This document shows, one piece after another, positions 1 through 8,118 of a stretch of 18,692 bases of DNA. The stretch lies in contig JAZSOT010000011.1 in assembly GCA_045537065.1 (NCBI GenBank), positions 1 to 18,692 on the forward strand, given 5' to 3'. A program made the position numbers and the translations under genes. The stretch comes from RGIG8709 sp045537065 (GTDB taxonomy: Bacteria > Bacillota > Clostridia > Monoglobales > Monoglobaceae). The first letter of the stretch is position 1. Each line of letters opens with the position of its first letter. The notes under the pieces are model-generated. The model had not been told where the DNA came from. It saw only the letters and a list, made by a program, of their open reading frames with translations, and searched no databases.

Positions 1-91
1 AATACCCAAGGTGGTGTTCTCGCATATCCATTATAACAGATATTTTGAATTCTGGCGAGTATGTTTTGTTTTTTCTTCCTGTTTTACCCAT
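1..91 (-). CDS. IS3-family transposase OrfA, N-terminal fragment
   Basis: Thirty codons are visible from an ATG at 91-89 on the minus strand. The protein begins MGKTGRKNKTYSPEFKISVI and continues with a DMREHHLGY segment. The 'YSPEFK' opening and the following helix resemble the N-terminal helix-turn-helix region of OrfA (HTH_Tnp_1 type) of IS3 elements, which binds the element ends and is normally fused to OrfB by -1 frameshifting. A GGAGG sequence lies about 12 bases before the start. The frame is open to the window edge, so intactness is unknown. The call rests on motif resemblance only. Confidence 0.7.
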   Translation of the reverse strand, partial: MGKTGRKNKTYSPEFKISVIMDMREHHLGY

Positions 92-133
92 AAAAAATAT
101 GCACCTCCAAAAGTGTCTAACTTTTGGGGTGCA
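1..133 (-). mobile_element. IS3-family insertion sequence, one end (partial)
   Basis: The terminus read on the minus strand starts TGCACCCCAAAAGTTAGACA, which resembles the ends of IS150-group IS3 elements. It is followed by a ribosome binding site and an orfA-like start. An imperfect inverted repeat (97-113 against 121-136, one unpaired base) lies at the end. The rest of the element is beyond the left edge, so completeness and target duplications cannot be judged. The exact outer boundary, given here as 133, is inferred from the terminal sequence. The element ends about 117 bp before the spoVAC start codon. Confidence 0.72.
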
Positions 134-249
134 TATCAATATTGAAGTGGTTTTTTTATTTTTACCTATATGTTAATTTGATATTATTTCTTTTGGCATA
201 AAAAGTATAGAATTGCAAATAACTAAGAAAAAAGAAAGGATAGAAAACA

Positions 250-693
250 ATGAATTACGGAAAAAAAGATTATTCAGATTATGTTGATTCAAAATCACCG
301 AGAAGCAATCTCTGGAAAAATTGTCTGTGGGCATTTGTCGTGGGAGGGCTTATTTGTGATATAGGTCAGCTTCTTTCGGATATATACGGAAAATGGATGG
401 GACTAAGTGAAGAAATGACAAAAAGTGCAGTTTGTATAAGTCTTATATTTTTAGGAGCATTATTCACGGGACTTAATCTTTATCATAAGCTTGCAAAACA
501 TGCAGGAGCGGGGACTGTCGTTCCTATAACAGGCTTTGCCAATGCAATAGTCTCACCTGCTATAGAGTATAAAAGAGAAGGCTTTATATTAGGAGTTGCG
601 GCAAAAATGTTCACTATTGCGGGTCCGGTTTTGGTTTATGGAATTTCGGCATCTGTTATAGCGGGCTTTATCTATTGGCTTTTTAGACTATAA
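250..693 (+). CDS. spoVAC: Stage V sporulation protein AC (SpoVAC)
   Basis: This is a membrane subunit of the SpoVA channel, which moves dipicolinic acid into the forespore and releases it at germination. The protein has 147 residues, the usual family length. There are hydrophobic segments near residues 26-46, 60-80 and 112-146. The conserved AGAGxxVPIxGFxN block is at 85-98. The order spoVAC-spoVAD-spoVAE is the minimal operon seen in Clostridia. An AAAGAAAGGA ribosome binding site precedes the ATG. In Bacillus this operon is transcribed by sigma-G. I could not find a convincing sigma-G promoter in 137-249: GCATA at 196-200 is a possible -35, but no good -10 follows at the right distance. 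The nearby IS end may have altered this region. Confidence 0.95.
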   Translation: MNYGKKDYSDYVDSKSPRSNLWKNCLWAFVVGGLICDIGQLLSDIYGKWMGLSEEMTKSAVCISLIFLGALFTGLNLYHKLAKHAGAGTVVPITGFANAIVSPAIEYKREGFILGVAAKMFTIAGPVLVYGISASVIAGFIYWLFRL

Positions 694-713
694 TTTGGGA
701 AAGGTTGAGGATT

Positions 714-1739
714 ATGAGTGAAAAAAAAGGAAAGCAAACAGTTTTATTTTCAAACAAGGTATATGTTTCAGGTCATGGAAATATTGCAGGTAAAAAGGAG
801 GGAGAGGGGCCTCTTTCTTCTCACTATGATTATGTAATGAAAGATGCAGAATGGGGAGAAAAAAGCTGGGAAAAAACAGAGAGCAAAATGCAAAAATTCG
901 CAGCAGAGCATGCAGTTTCAGATGCAGGATTGTCATTTTACGACCTTGATTACATCTTTGCAGGGGATCTTTTAAATCAATGTATTGCGGCAGGCTTTGC
1001 ATTTCGGGAATCAGGAGTTCCCTTTTTTGGAATATATGGAGCCTGCTCCACAATGGCGGAAAGTCTGTCTCTTGCATCAATGATGATAGATTCGGGCTAT
1101 GGAAAACACGCTCTTGCGGTAACATCAAGTCATTTTTGCACTGCAGAAAGACAGTACAGAACTCCCCTTGAATATGGAGGACAGCGAACACCAACCGCTC
1201 AGTGGACGGTAACGGGTTCAGGGGCAGTAGTTTTGTCAGGTGATATTAAAAGTGATATATGTGTAAAAGCAGTAACAACGGGCAAAATTGTTGATATGGG
1301 GATAAAGGACCCCAATAATATGGGAGCTGCAATGGTTCCTGCGGCAGTTTCAACAATTAAGGCTCATTTTTCGGATACGGGACTCAGCCCATCATTCTAT
1401 GACCTTATAATAACAGGAGATCTTGGAGTTCTCGGTAAAAAGCTTCTTCTTGATATGCTTATGGATGAGGGGTTTGATATAAGAGAGAATTATAATGACT
1501 GCGGATGTATAATATTTGATACAAAAAGGCAGGATGTTCATTCAGGCGGTTCAGGGTGCGGATGCGGAGCGGTAACCTTGACAGGATATGTAATGGACAA
1601 GCTTCACAAAAAAGAAATTAAAAATGTTCTTTTTGTTGCGACTGGGGCACTTCTTAGTCCAACATCAACACTTCAGGGAGAGTCTATTCCCTGTATTGCA
1701 CATGCAGTATCATTAACAGTAGAAGAGGAGATAGAATAA
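714..1739 (+). CDS. spoVAD: Stage V sporulation protein AD (SpoVAD)
   Basis: SpoVAD is the soluble, thiolase-fold subunit of the SpoVA system. In Bacillus it binds dipicolinic acid on the forespore membrane side. The 341-residue product matches the family length. It shows the thiolase-like GACST segment and the conserved stretch containing EYGGQRTPTAQWTVTGSGA. I chose the ATG at 714 because AAAGG at 700-704 is properly spaced. A TTG at 705 would add three residues but has no ribosome binding site. The gene lies 20 bp after spoVAC, and its stop codon overlaps the spoVAE start by one base (TAATG), so translational coupling is likely. Confidence 0.95.
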   Translation: MSEKKGKQTVLFSNKVYVSGHGNIAGKKEGEGPLSSHYDYVMKDAEWGEKSWEKTESKMQKFAAEHAVSDAGLSFYDLDYIFAGDLLNQCIAAGFAFRESGVPFFGIYGACSTMAESLSLASMMIDSGYGKHALAVTSSHFCTAERQYRTPLEYGGQRTPTAQWTVTGSGAVVLSGDIKSDICVKAVTTGKIVDMGIKDPNNMGAAMVPAAVSTIKAHFSDTGLSPSFYDLIITGDLGVLGKKLLLDMLMDEGFDIRENYNDCGCIIFDTKRQDVHSGGSGCGCGAVTLTGYVMDKLHKKEIKNVLFVATGALLSPTSTLQGESIPCIAHAVSLTVEEEIE

Positions 1740-2092
1740 TGGATTATATAAATGCATTCTGGGTTGGTGGACTTATTTGTGTTATTGCTCAGATTTTAAT
1801 AGATAAAACCAAGCTCACGCCTGGAAGAATACTCGTTTTGTTTGTCGTTTCAGGAGTGGTTTTAGGTGCTCTTGGAATATATAAACCCATAATGGAATAT
1901 GCGGGAGCAGGGGCAAGTGTTCCTATTGTTGGCTTTGGAAACTCACTTTTTGAGGGTGTGAAAAAAGCGGTTGACGAAAAAGGCTTTATAGGAATTTTCA
2001 CGGGGGGCGTATCCCAGACAGCAGGGGGAATTTGTGCGGCAGTTTTCTTTGGACTTTTAATGGCTGCCATTTTTAACCCAAAGCAGAAATAG
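1739..2092 (+). CDS. spoVAE: Stage V sporulation protein AE (SpoVAE)
   Basis: This is the third subunit of the SpoVA dipicolinate channel, a small membrane protein of 117 residues with the normal family length. Hydrophobic segments are near residues 5-22, 30-48 and 82-112. The block AGAGASVPIVGFGN at 55-68 corresponds closely to AGAGTVVPITGFAN of SpoVAC, which points to common ancestry of the two subunits. The ATG overlaps the spoVAD stop and is preceded by GAGGAG. No clear intrinsic terminator follows. The next gene has its own sigma-A promoter. Confidence 0.94.
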   Translation: MDYINAFWVGGLICVIAQILIDKTKLTPGRILVLFVVSGVVLGALGIYKPIMEYAGAGASVPIVGFGNSLFEGVKKAVDEKGFIGIFTGGVSQTAGGICAAVFFGLLMAAIFNPKQK

Positions 2093-2125
2093 ATTACCAT
2101 ATAGGGATAAATTTGTATAAAACTA

Positions 2126-2154
2126 TTGACCTTTTGACCAATTTGATGTATATT
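2126..2154 (+). promoter_or_regulatory. Sigma-A promoter for asp23-fakA
   Basis: TTGACC at 2126-2131, a 17-base spacer and TATATT at 2149-2154 make a near-consensus vegetative promoter, about 40 bases before the ribosome binding site of the Asp23-family gene. It separates the vegetative genes from the sporulation operon upstream. Confidence 0.75.
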
Positions 2155-2200
2155 ATAAGTAGTATGTTTGCTTTATTTGCAAGAAGAAAGGAGAAATATT

Positions 2201-2554
2201 ATGGGCTCTGAAGTTGTATCAAATAAAGGCAGTGTAAGAATTTCAAACACAGTTATAGCAAAGATTGCAGGATATGTTGCAACACAGTGCTATGGCGTTG
2301 TTGCTATGGTTAATAAAAGCGGCAAGGATGGAATTTTGAAAATTTTAAAGCTTGAAAATATGGATAAAGGAATAAAGGTTAAGGTTGTTGAAAACATTGT
2401 TGACCTTACTTTATATATAGTCGCTGAATACGGGGTTAATATTGTGAGTATATCAGAAACAATACAAAATAATGTTAAGTATCAGCTTGAAAAAATAACA
2501 GGACTTAAAGTAAATAGTGTTAAGGTTGCTGTTGAGAGTATTCGTGTTGAATAA
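2201..2554 (+). CDS. Asp23/Gls24 family envelope stress response protein (YloU-like)
   Basis: The 117-residue protein belongs to the Asp23/Gls24 (DUF322) family by its opening, where a short N-terminus leads into GSVRISNTVIAKIAGYVAT, and by its ending, where an amphipathic KYQLEKITGLKVNSVKVAVESIRV segment closes the domain. Members are small cytoplasmic or membrane-associated proteins linked to cell envelope stress. The biochemical role is unclear. The ATG at 2201 has AAAGGAG seven bases upstream; longer in-frame starts such as TTG at 2168 lack this. The stop overlaps the first possible ATG of the next gene. The same pair (yloU-yloV) is adjacent in B. subtilis, so the neighbourhood is conserved. 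Confidence 0.9.
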   Translation: MGSEVVSNKGSVRISNTVIAKIAGYVATQCYGVVAMVNKSGKDGILKILKLENMDKGIKVKVVENIVDLTLYIVAEYGVNIVSISETIQNNVKYQLEKITGLKVNSVKVAVESIRVE

Positions 2555-2565
2555 TGGGAGAAATT

Positions 2566-4185
2566 ATGAATAATATAGATAGCTTAATGTTAAAGAGAAT
2601 GATTGTTTCGGCTGCAAACAATCTTCAGAATAATCGCGGGCTTATTAATGATTATAATGTTTTCCCTGTTCCGGATGGTGACACAGGAACCAATATGAGC
2701 CTGACATTCACAGGAGCATCATCATCTATAAGGGATATTGAAACAGATAGTTGCGGTGAGATTTTTTCAAAGCTTGCATCAGCAGCACTTAGAAATGCAA
2801 GAGGAAACTCGGGGGTTATTTTATCCCAGATTTTAAGAGGTCTTGCAAAGGGAACAGATAAAAAGGCTGTTCTTGGAATTGCCGAAATAACAGAAGCTGC
2901 AAAATGCGGAAGAGATGTTGCATACCGTGCAGTTATGAAGCCCACAGAGGGAACTATTCTCACAGTTGTGAGAGAGGTTGCTGAATTTGCAGAGAAAAAT
3001 TATAAAGACTATGATGATGTCTTGGTATATTTAAAAGACCTTTTAAAGGAAGCTCAGAGAAGTCTTGAGTCAACAAAGGAAATTCTTCCTGTCCTAAAGC
3101 AGGCAGGTGTTGTTGATGCAGGGGGAAAAGGTGTTGTAACACTCCTTGAGGGTGCAGTTTATGTGCTTGAAGAAGGTCACGAAATTGAACTTACAGACGG
3201 CGAGGTAAAGCACGAAGAAAAGCAGACGGAAAAAACTGTTTCGGATGTTGATATAAAATATCTGTACTGCACAGAATTTATAATCAATAAGAAAAAAGAC
3301 AGACAGGCAAAGCAGTTCACCTCTGCAATTAATGATAAAGGCGATTGTATGCTTGTTATTGAGGATGAGGATATTGTTAAGGTGCATATCCACACAAATC
3401 ATCCGGGATTTGTTATAGAGCAGGCAATTAAGCTTGGAGAACTGACAAATCTTAAAATAGATAATATGAAGTTCCAGCACAGTGAAAATTCATATGAGGA
3501 AAAAGAAACTGAAACTCAGGAAGATGAAAAGGAATATGGTTTTGTTGCAGTTTCTGCAGGAGAAGGTCTTTCTGAAATCTTTAAATCAATGAATGTTGAC
3601 AGAGTTGTTGAGGGCGGACAGACAATGAATCCAAGCACCCAGGATCTTTTAGATGCAGTTAATAAAATAAACAGTAAAAATGTGTTTATTTTCCCGAATA
3701 ACAAGAATATTATAATGGCGGCACAGCAGGTTAATGAACTGACAGATAAAAATGTTCTGGTTGTTCCAACAAGAAATGTTCCTCAGGGAATTTCTGCCCT
3801 TATTGCATTTAACGGGGAGGCTTCTGCGGAAGAAAATCTGGAGGCTATGAAAGACGCGGCGGGATGTGTGAGCTGCGGACAACTTACTTATGCTGCAAGA
3901 GACACAGTTTTGGACGGAACCCAAATCAAAGAAGGGGATGTTATGGGCATCACCGAAAAAGGGATTGAGGTTGTTGGCAACGATATAGGGAATGCTTGTC
4001 TTGAACTTGTGAGATGTCTTGTTACTGATGATTCCGGAATAGTTACGCTTTATTATGGCGAGGGAGTATCAAAAGAAGATGCGGAGTCAATAAAAGAAGT
4101 GCTTGAAGATGAGTTCTTTGAACTTGACATAGAACTTCATTACGGCGGTCAGCCAGTGTATTATTATATTGTATCAATTGAGTAA
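2566..4185 (+). CDS. fakA: DAK2 domain fatty acid kinase FakA-like (YloV)
   Basis: The predicted ATP-binding kinase subunit phosphorylates fatty acids carried by a FakB (DegV-family) partner; the acyl phosphate then enters phospholipid synthesis through PlsX/PlsY. The N-terminal DAK2 (DhaL-like) domain shows FPVPDGDTGTN at about residues 33-43, whose aspartates bind Mg-ATP, and later NARGNSGVILSQILRG and VVDAGGKG. A C-terminal EDD-like region follows. At 539 residues it is close to known FakA length. I prefer the ATG at 2566, with GGGAG five bases upstream. An ATG at 2554 overlapping the previous stop would add four residues. No fakB lies in the window. A strong terminator follows at 4201. 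Confidence 0.88.
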   Translation: MNNIDSLMLKRMIVSAANNLQNNRGLINDYNVFPVPDGDTGTNMSLTFTGASSSIRDIETDSCGEIFSKLASAALRNARGNSGVILSQILRGLAKGTDKKAVLGIAEITEAAKCGRDVAYRAVMKPTEGTILTVVREVAEFAEKNYKDYDDVLVYLKDLLKEAQRSLESTKEILPVLKQAGVVDAGGKGVVTLLEGAVYVLEEGHEIELTDGEVKHEEKQTEKTVSDVDIKYLYCTEFIINKKKDRQAKQFTSAINDKGDCMLVIEDEDIVKVHIHTNHPGFVIEQAIKLGELTNLKIDNMKFQHSENSYEEKETETQEDEKEYGFVAVSAGEGLSEIFKSMNVDRVVEGGQTMNPSTQDLLDAVNKINSKNVFIFPNNKNIIMAAQQVNELTDKNVLVVPTRNVPQGISALIAFNGEASAEENLEAMKDAAGCVSCGQLTYAARDTVLDGTQIKEGDVMGITEKGIEVVGNDIGNACLELVRCLVTDDSGIVTLYYGEGVSKEDAESIKEVLEDEFFELDIELHYGGQPVYYYIVSIE

Positions 4186-4200
4186 AAAATAATAAAAACA

Positions 4201-4229
4201 GGAACGACATTTTTGTCGTTCCGTTTTTT
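4201..4229 (+). terminator. Intrinsic terminator after fakA
   Basis: A perfect 8-bp stem (GGAACGAC 4201-4208 with GTCGTTCC 4215-4222) has a 6-base loop and is followed by a T run at 4224-4229. It lies 16 bases past the fakA stop and just before the recG ribosome binding site, so recG expression must come from read-through or an internal promoter. Confidence 0.9.
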
Positions 4230-4245
4230 GAATTGAGGTGATTAG

Positions 4246-6303
4246 GTGAAGCTTTCTGACAGTGTTCAGTATATAAAAGGAATAGGAGAAAAAAAGGCAC
4301 AGCTTTTTTCAAGGCTTGGTATATCCACTGTTTATGATTTGCTTTATCATCTGCCGAGAGATATAGAAGACAGAACGGTTATAAAAAACATATCCGATTT
4401 GTTTGAAAGAGAAACTGTCTGCGTAAAGGCAAGAATGGTGCAGGGAGTAAGAAGCTTTAAGGGCGGCGGTGGAGTCAGAATAACCCAGACTGCATTCAGC
4501 GATGGAACAGGTATGCTAAAAGTTACTTGGTTTAATTCCCCGTATATATCAAAGAGCCTGAAAATAGGAGAAGAATATATATTATTCGGAACAATAGGAG
4601 TGCGGGGTAATTATTTTGAAATGGTAAACCCCGTGTTTGAAACTGAGAATAAAAATGGGGGGAAAACGGGTAAAATTTTTCCCGTGTATCCTTTAACGGC
4701 AGGACTCTCCCAGAACACGATAAGGGATGCTGTAAAAACTGCCCTTAACGCCTTAAGCGAAATTCCAGAAGATATAATTCCCAAAAAGGTACTTAAAGAA
4801 AAAGGCTTTATGGAAACTAAGGATGCACTTTTGTCTATTCATTTTCCAAAGGATCAGGAAAGCTTCTATGCAGCAAGGGAAAGACTTTCGTTTGAAGAAA
4901 TGCTTGTTATGCAAACGGGAATAATCAGAACAAAGGATGCAAGACGGGATTATAAATCGGTTAAAATAGAAGATGTAAAATGTATAAAAACCTTTGCAGA
5001 ATCCTTGCCCTTTGAACTCACAGGGGCACAGAAAAGATGCATAAACGAAATAAGCTCGGATTTAAAGAAATCACAGCCTATGAACAGACTTGTTCAGGGG
5101 GATGTTGGCTCAGGTAAAACAATGGTTGCGGCGGCGGCGATTTATGCAGTTGCAAATTCAGGCTATCAGTCAGCCTTAATGGCACCAACGGAAATTCTTG
5201 CAAAACAGCATTACAAAGCTTTTAAAAAGGTCTTTGATAAGTTTGGAATAGAAATAGCTTTGCTTCTTGGCGGTCAGGGGGTAAAGGAAAGACGGGAAGA
5301 GCTTAAAAAAATAAAAGACGGGAGTGCAAAGGTTATTATCGGTACCCATGCACTTATAAGCGAGAATGTTGAGTTTAACTCTCTTGTCCTTGCTATAACA
5401 GATGAACAGCATCGGTTTGGCGTTAAGCAAAGAGCGTTTTTGAATGAAAAAGGAGAAAATGTTCATACTCTTGTTATGACGGCAACTCCCATTCCAAGAA
5501 CTCTCTCTCTTATTTTGTATGGAGATTTGGATATATCGGTAATTGATGAGCTTCCGCCTGGAAGAAAGCCTGTTGAAACCTTTGGTGTAACAGAAAAATA
5601 TAGAAAAAGGGTTTATGAGTTTGTCCGTAAGAATGTTAAGGAAGGCAGACAAGCCTATATGATTTGTCCCTTGGTGGAAGAATCTGAAGCCTTGAATGCA
5701 AAATCAGCAATGGAATATGCGGATAAATTAAGAAGAGAGGTTTTTCCTGAACTTAAAATAGGAGTTCTTCACGGAAGACTCAAGCCAAAGGAAAAAGATG
5801 CGATAATGGAAGCCTTTTCAGGCGGAATGATAGATATTCTTGTGTCAACAACTGTTGTTGAGGTTGGGGTTGATGTTCCAAATGCAACGGTTATGGTTAT
5901 CGAAAATTCGGAGCGGTTTGGACTTTCTCAGCTTCATCAGCTTCGGGGAAGAATAGGAAGAGGTATCCACAGTTCATATTGCGTTTTGTTTAATTCATCA
6001 GAGGGAGAGGTCGCAAAGGAAAGAGTCCGTGTTATGTGTGAAACAACTGACGGATTCAAGATTTCGGAGTATGACCTAAAGCTGAGAGGTCCGGGTGAAG
6101 TGTTTGGCGTTAGGCAGCATGGACTTCCTGAACTTAAAATATCAAATATCTATACGGATATGGATATTTTAAAGGATGCTCAGGAAACTGCGGTTAAAAT
6201 TTTGAGGGAAGACAGAGATTTAAGCTCGGAGGAAAATCAGGGGCTTAAAAATGCAGTTATAAGAAAATTTGAATCAGCAGGCGGAATAGGAATACTTAAT
6301 TAA
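4246..6303 (+). CDS. recG: ATP-dependent DNA helicase RecG
   Basis: RecG remodels stalled replication forks and Holliday junctions. At 685 residues the protein matches the family length. An N-terminal wedge/OB-fold region (about 1-230) is followed by the superfamily 2 helicase core: Walker A GDVGSGKT at 285-292, Walker B DEQH at 386-389, motif III TATPIPRTL near 412-420, and motif VI QLHQLRGRIGRG at 562-573. The RecG-specific C-terminal segment follows (KLRGPGEVFGVRQHGLPE). The start is a GTG at 4246, supported by GAGGTG five bases upstream. recG lies downstream of yloU-yloV in B. subtilis too, there separated by sda genes that are absent here. No clear terminator follows. Confidence 0.97.
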   Translation: MKLSDSVQYIKGIGEKKAQLFSRLGISTVYDLLYHLPRDIEDRTVIKNISDLFERETVCVKARMVQGVRSFKGGGGVRITQTAFSDGTGMLKVTWFNSPYISKSLKIGEEYILFGTIGVRGNYFEMVNPVFETENKNGGKTGKIFPVYPLTAGLSQNTIRDAVKTALNALSEIPEDIIPKKVLKEKGFMETKDALLSIHFPKDQESFYAARERLSFEEMLVMQTGIIRTKDARRDYKSVKIEDVKCIKTFAESLPFELTGAQKRCINEISSDLKKSQPMNRLVQGDVGSGKTMVAAAAIYAVANSGYQSALMAPTEILAKQHYKAFKKVFDKFGIEIALLLGGQGVKERREELKKIKDGSAKVIIGTHALISENVEFNSLVLAITDEQHRFGVKQRAFLNEKGENVHTLVMTATPIPRTLSLILYGDLDISVIDELPPGRKPVETFGVTEKYRKRVYEFVRKNVKEGRQAYMICPLVEESEALNAKSAMEYADKLRREVFPELKIGVLHGRLKPKEKDAIMEAFSGGMIDILVSTTVVEVGVDVPNATVMVIENSERFGLSQLHQLRGRIGRGIHSSYCVLFNSSEGEVAKERVRVMCETTDGFKISEYDLKLRGPGEVFGVRQHGLPELKISNIYTDMDILKDAQETAVKILREDRDLSSEENQGLKNAVIRKFESAGGIGILN

Positions 6304-6338
6304 TTTGTGAACATATTGTTAAAAACCCGCCCTGTTAA

Positions 6339-6367
6339 TTGACATTGAGTTTCTGTAGTGTTAAAAT
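6339..6367 (+). promoter_or_regulatory. Sigma-A promoter for the ABC exporter operon
   Basis: A perfect TTGACA at 6339-6344, 17 bases and TAAAAT at 6362-6367 lie just after recG and about 30 bases before the first ABC gene. I see no obvious operator repeat or adjacent regulator gene. Confidence 0.78.
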
Positions 6368-6398
6368 TTAGATAGACTTTAAATGAGGAGGAAGCACT

Positions 6399-8114
6399 AT
6401 GATTAAGCAGCTTTTAAGAAGCGTGAGAGAATATAAAAAAGCGTCTTTTCTTGCACCTTTTTTTGTTTCTCTTGAAGTTATAATGGAAGTTATAATTCCG
6501 CTTGTTATGGCTTTTATGATAGATTATGGAGTAAATAAGGGTGATATGCCTGTTATAACAAAATATGGACTTATATTGGTGGGACTCACCTTTTTGTCTT
6601 TAGCGTTCGGGGTGCTTTCGGGTAATTATGCGGCAAAGGCATCAACAGGGTTTGCAAAGAATTTGAGAAAGGATGTTTTTTACCGTCTGCAGAATTTTTC
6701 TTTCCATAATATTGATAAGTTTTCAACATCAAGTCTTGTTACAAGAATGACAACCGACATAACAAATTTGCAGAATGCATATCAAATGATAGTTAGAGTT
6801 GCTGTAAGAGCTCCTATGATGCTGATTTTTTCACTTATTATGACTATAGGTATTTCAAGAAAGCTTTCTGTTATATTTTTAGTAATGCTTCCTATTTTAG
6901 GAGGAGGACTTTTTCTTATTTCATCAAAAGCCCACCCTATATTTGAAAAGGTGTTTAAAACCTATGATAAGCTGAATCTTGTAGTTCAGGAAAACTTAAA
7001 AGGTATAAGAGTTGTTAAGGCTTTTGTAACTGAAAAAAATGAAAAGGAAAAATTTTATTCAGTCTCCGAGAGTATATATCAGAAATTTTCAAAAGCTGAG
7101 AGAATACTTGCGTTTAATGGACCGCTGATGCATTTTTGTGTGTATGCATCAATTCTTTTAATTTCGTGGTTTTCTGCTCATTTTATAGTAAAAGGGGATA
7201 TGACAACGGGTGAGCTAATCAGTATGACAACCTACACTATGCAGATTTTAATGAGTCTTATGATGCTTTCTATGATACTTGTAATGATAGTTATTTCAAA
7301 AGCATCTGCCCAGAGAGTTTGTGAAGTTTTAAGCGAAGAGCCTACAATTAAAAACCCTGTATCACCTGTAGAAAATGTAAAGGATGGAAGTATTGAATTT
7401 AAAAATGTCAGCTTTGGATACAGCAGAAATAAAATCTGTCTTAAAAATATTAATTTAAAAATAAATTCAGGTGAAACTGTTGGAATTATTGGTGGAACGG
7501 GTAGTGCTAAATCAACAATTGTTCAGCTTATACCAAGACTTTACGATGTAACAGAGGGTGAACTTTTAGTCGGGGGAGAAAATGTTAAAAATTATAATAT
7601 AACGGCACTTCGAAACGATGTTTCGATGGTACTCCAGAAGAATGTTCTTTTTTCAGGAACAATAAAAGAGAATTTAAGATGGGGCAATAAAGATGCGACT
7701 GATGAAGAACTTGTATGGGCTTGCAAAATTGCCTGTGCGGATTCTTTTATCCAAAGTTTTCCCGATAAATATGACACATATATTGAGCAAGGCGGAACAA
7801 ATGTGTCAGGCGGGCAGAAACAAAGACTTTGTATTGCAAGAGCTTTGCTTAAAAATCCCAAAATTCTTATTCTTGATGACTCAACAAGTGCAGTTGATAC
7901 AAGAACAGATGCAGAAATAAGAAGAGCATTCAGGGAAGATATTCCATCTATGACAAAGATTATTATTGCCCAGAGAATTGCATCTGTACAGGATGCGGAT
8001 AAGATTATCGTTATGGATAATGGTGAAATAGATGCAGTGGGAACACACGATGAACTTCTTTCAAGTAATGAAATATATAAAGAGGTTTATTATTCTCAGG
8101 TAAAGGAGGCGTAA
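6399..8114 (+). CDS. Heterodimeric ABC exporter half-transporter, degenerate-site subunit
   Basis: This is a 571-residue half-transporter with an N-terminal six-helix exporter domain (about 1-320) and a C-terminal ATPase (about 331-571). It resembles the TM287/BmrC/LmrC type of multidrug exporter. The nucleotide site departs from consensus. The Walker A is GGTGSAKST at 365-373, with Ala370 in place of Gly. The Walker B reads ILDDS, with Asp494 where the catalytic Glu normally sits. The H-loop has Gln525 instead of His. The signature VSGGQ at 469-473 is intact. This is the expected pattern for the subunit contributing the non-catalytic site of a heterodimer. GAGGAGG precedes the ATG. The partner gene starts four bases after the stop. 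The substrate cannot be predicted. Confidence 0.9.
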   Translation: MIKQLLRSVREYKKASFLAPFFVSLEVIMEVIIPLVMAFMIDYGVNKGDMPVITKYGLILVGLTFLSLAFGVLSGNYAAKASTGFAKNLRKDVFYRLQNFSFHNIDKFSTSSLVTRMTTDITNLQNAYQMIVRVAVRAPMMLIFSLIMTIGISRKLSVIFLVMLPILGGGLFLISSKAHPIFEKVFKTYDKLNLVVQENLKGIRVVKAFVTEKNEKEKFYSVSESIYQKFSKAERILAFNGPLMHFCVYASILLISWFSAHFIVKGDMTTGELISMTTYTMQILMSLMMLSMILVMIVISKASAQRVCEVLSEEPTIKNPVSPVENVKDGSIEFKNVSFGYSRNKICLKNINLKINSGETVGIIGGTGSAKSTIVQLIPRLYDVTEGELLVGGENVKNYNITALRNDVSMVLQKNVLFSGTIKENLRWGNKDATDEELVWACKIACADSFIQSFPDKYDTYIEQGGTNVSGGQKQRLCIARALLKNPKILILDDSTSAVDTRTDAEIRRAFREDIPSMTKIIIAQRIASVQDADKIIVMDNGEIDAVGTHDELLSSNEIYKEVYYSQVKEA

Positions 8115-8118
8115 GTAG

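Noticed and set aside
196..225. Sigma-G promoter before spoVAC
   Set aside because: GCATA at 196-200 resembles a -35 element, but no CATnnTA-like -10 occurs at 17-18 bases, so it was not listed as a feature.
712..1194. 160-residue open frame on the minus strand inside spoVAD
   Set aside because: It lies fully antisense to a clear spoVAD gene, has no convincing ribosome binding site or family resemblance, and its composition is that of a shadow frame.
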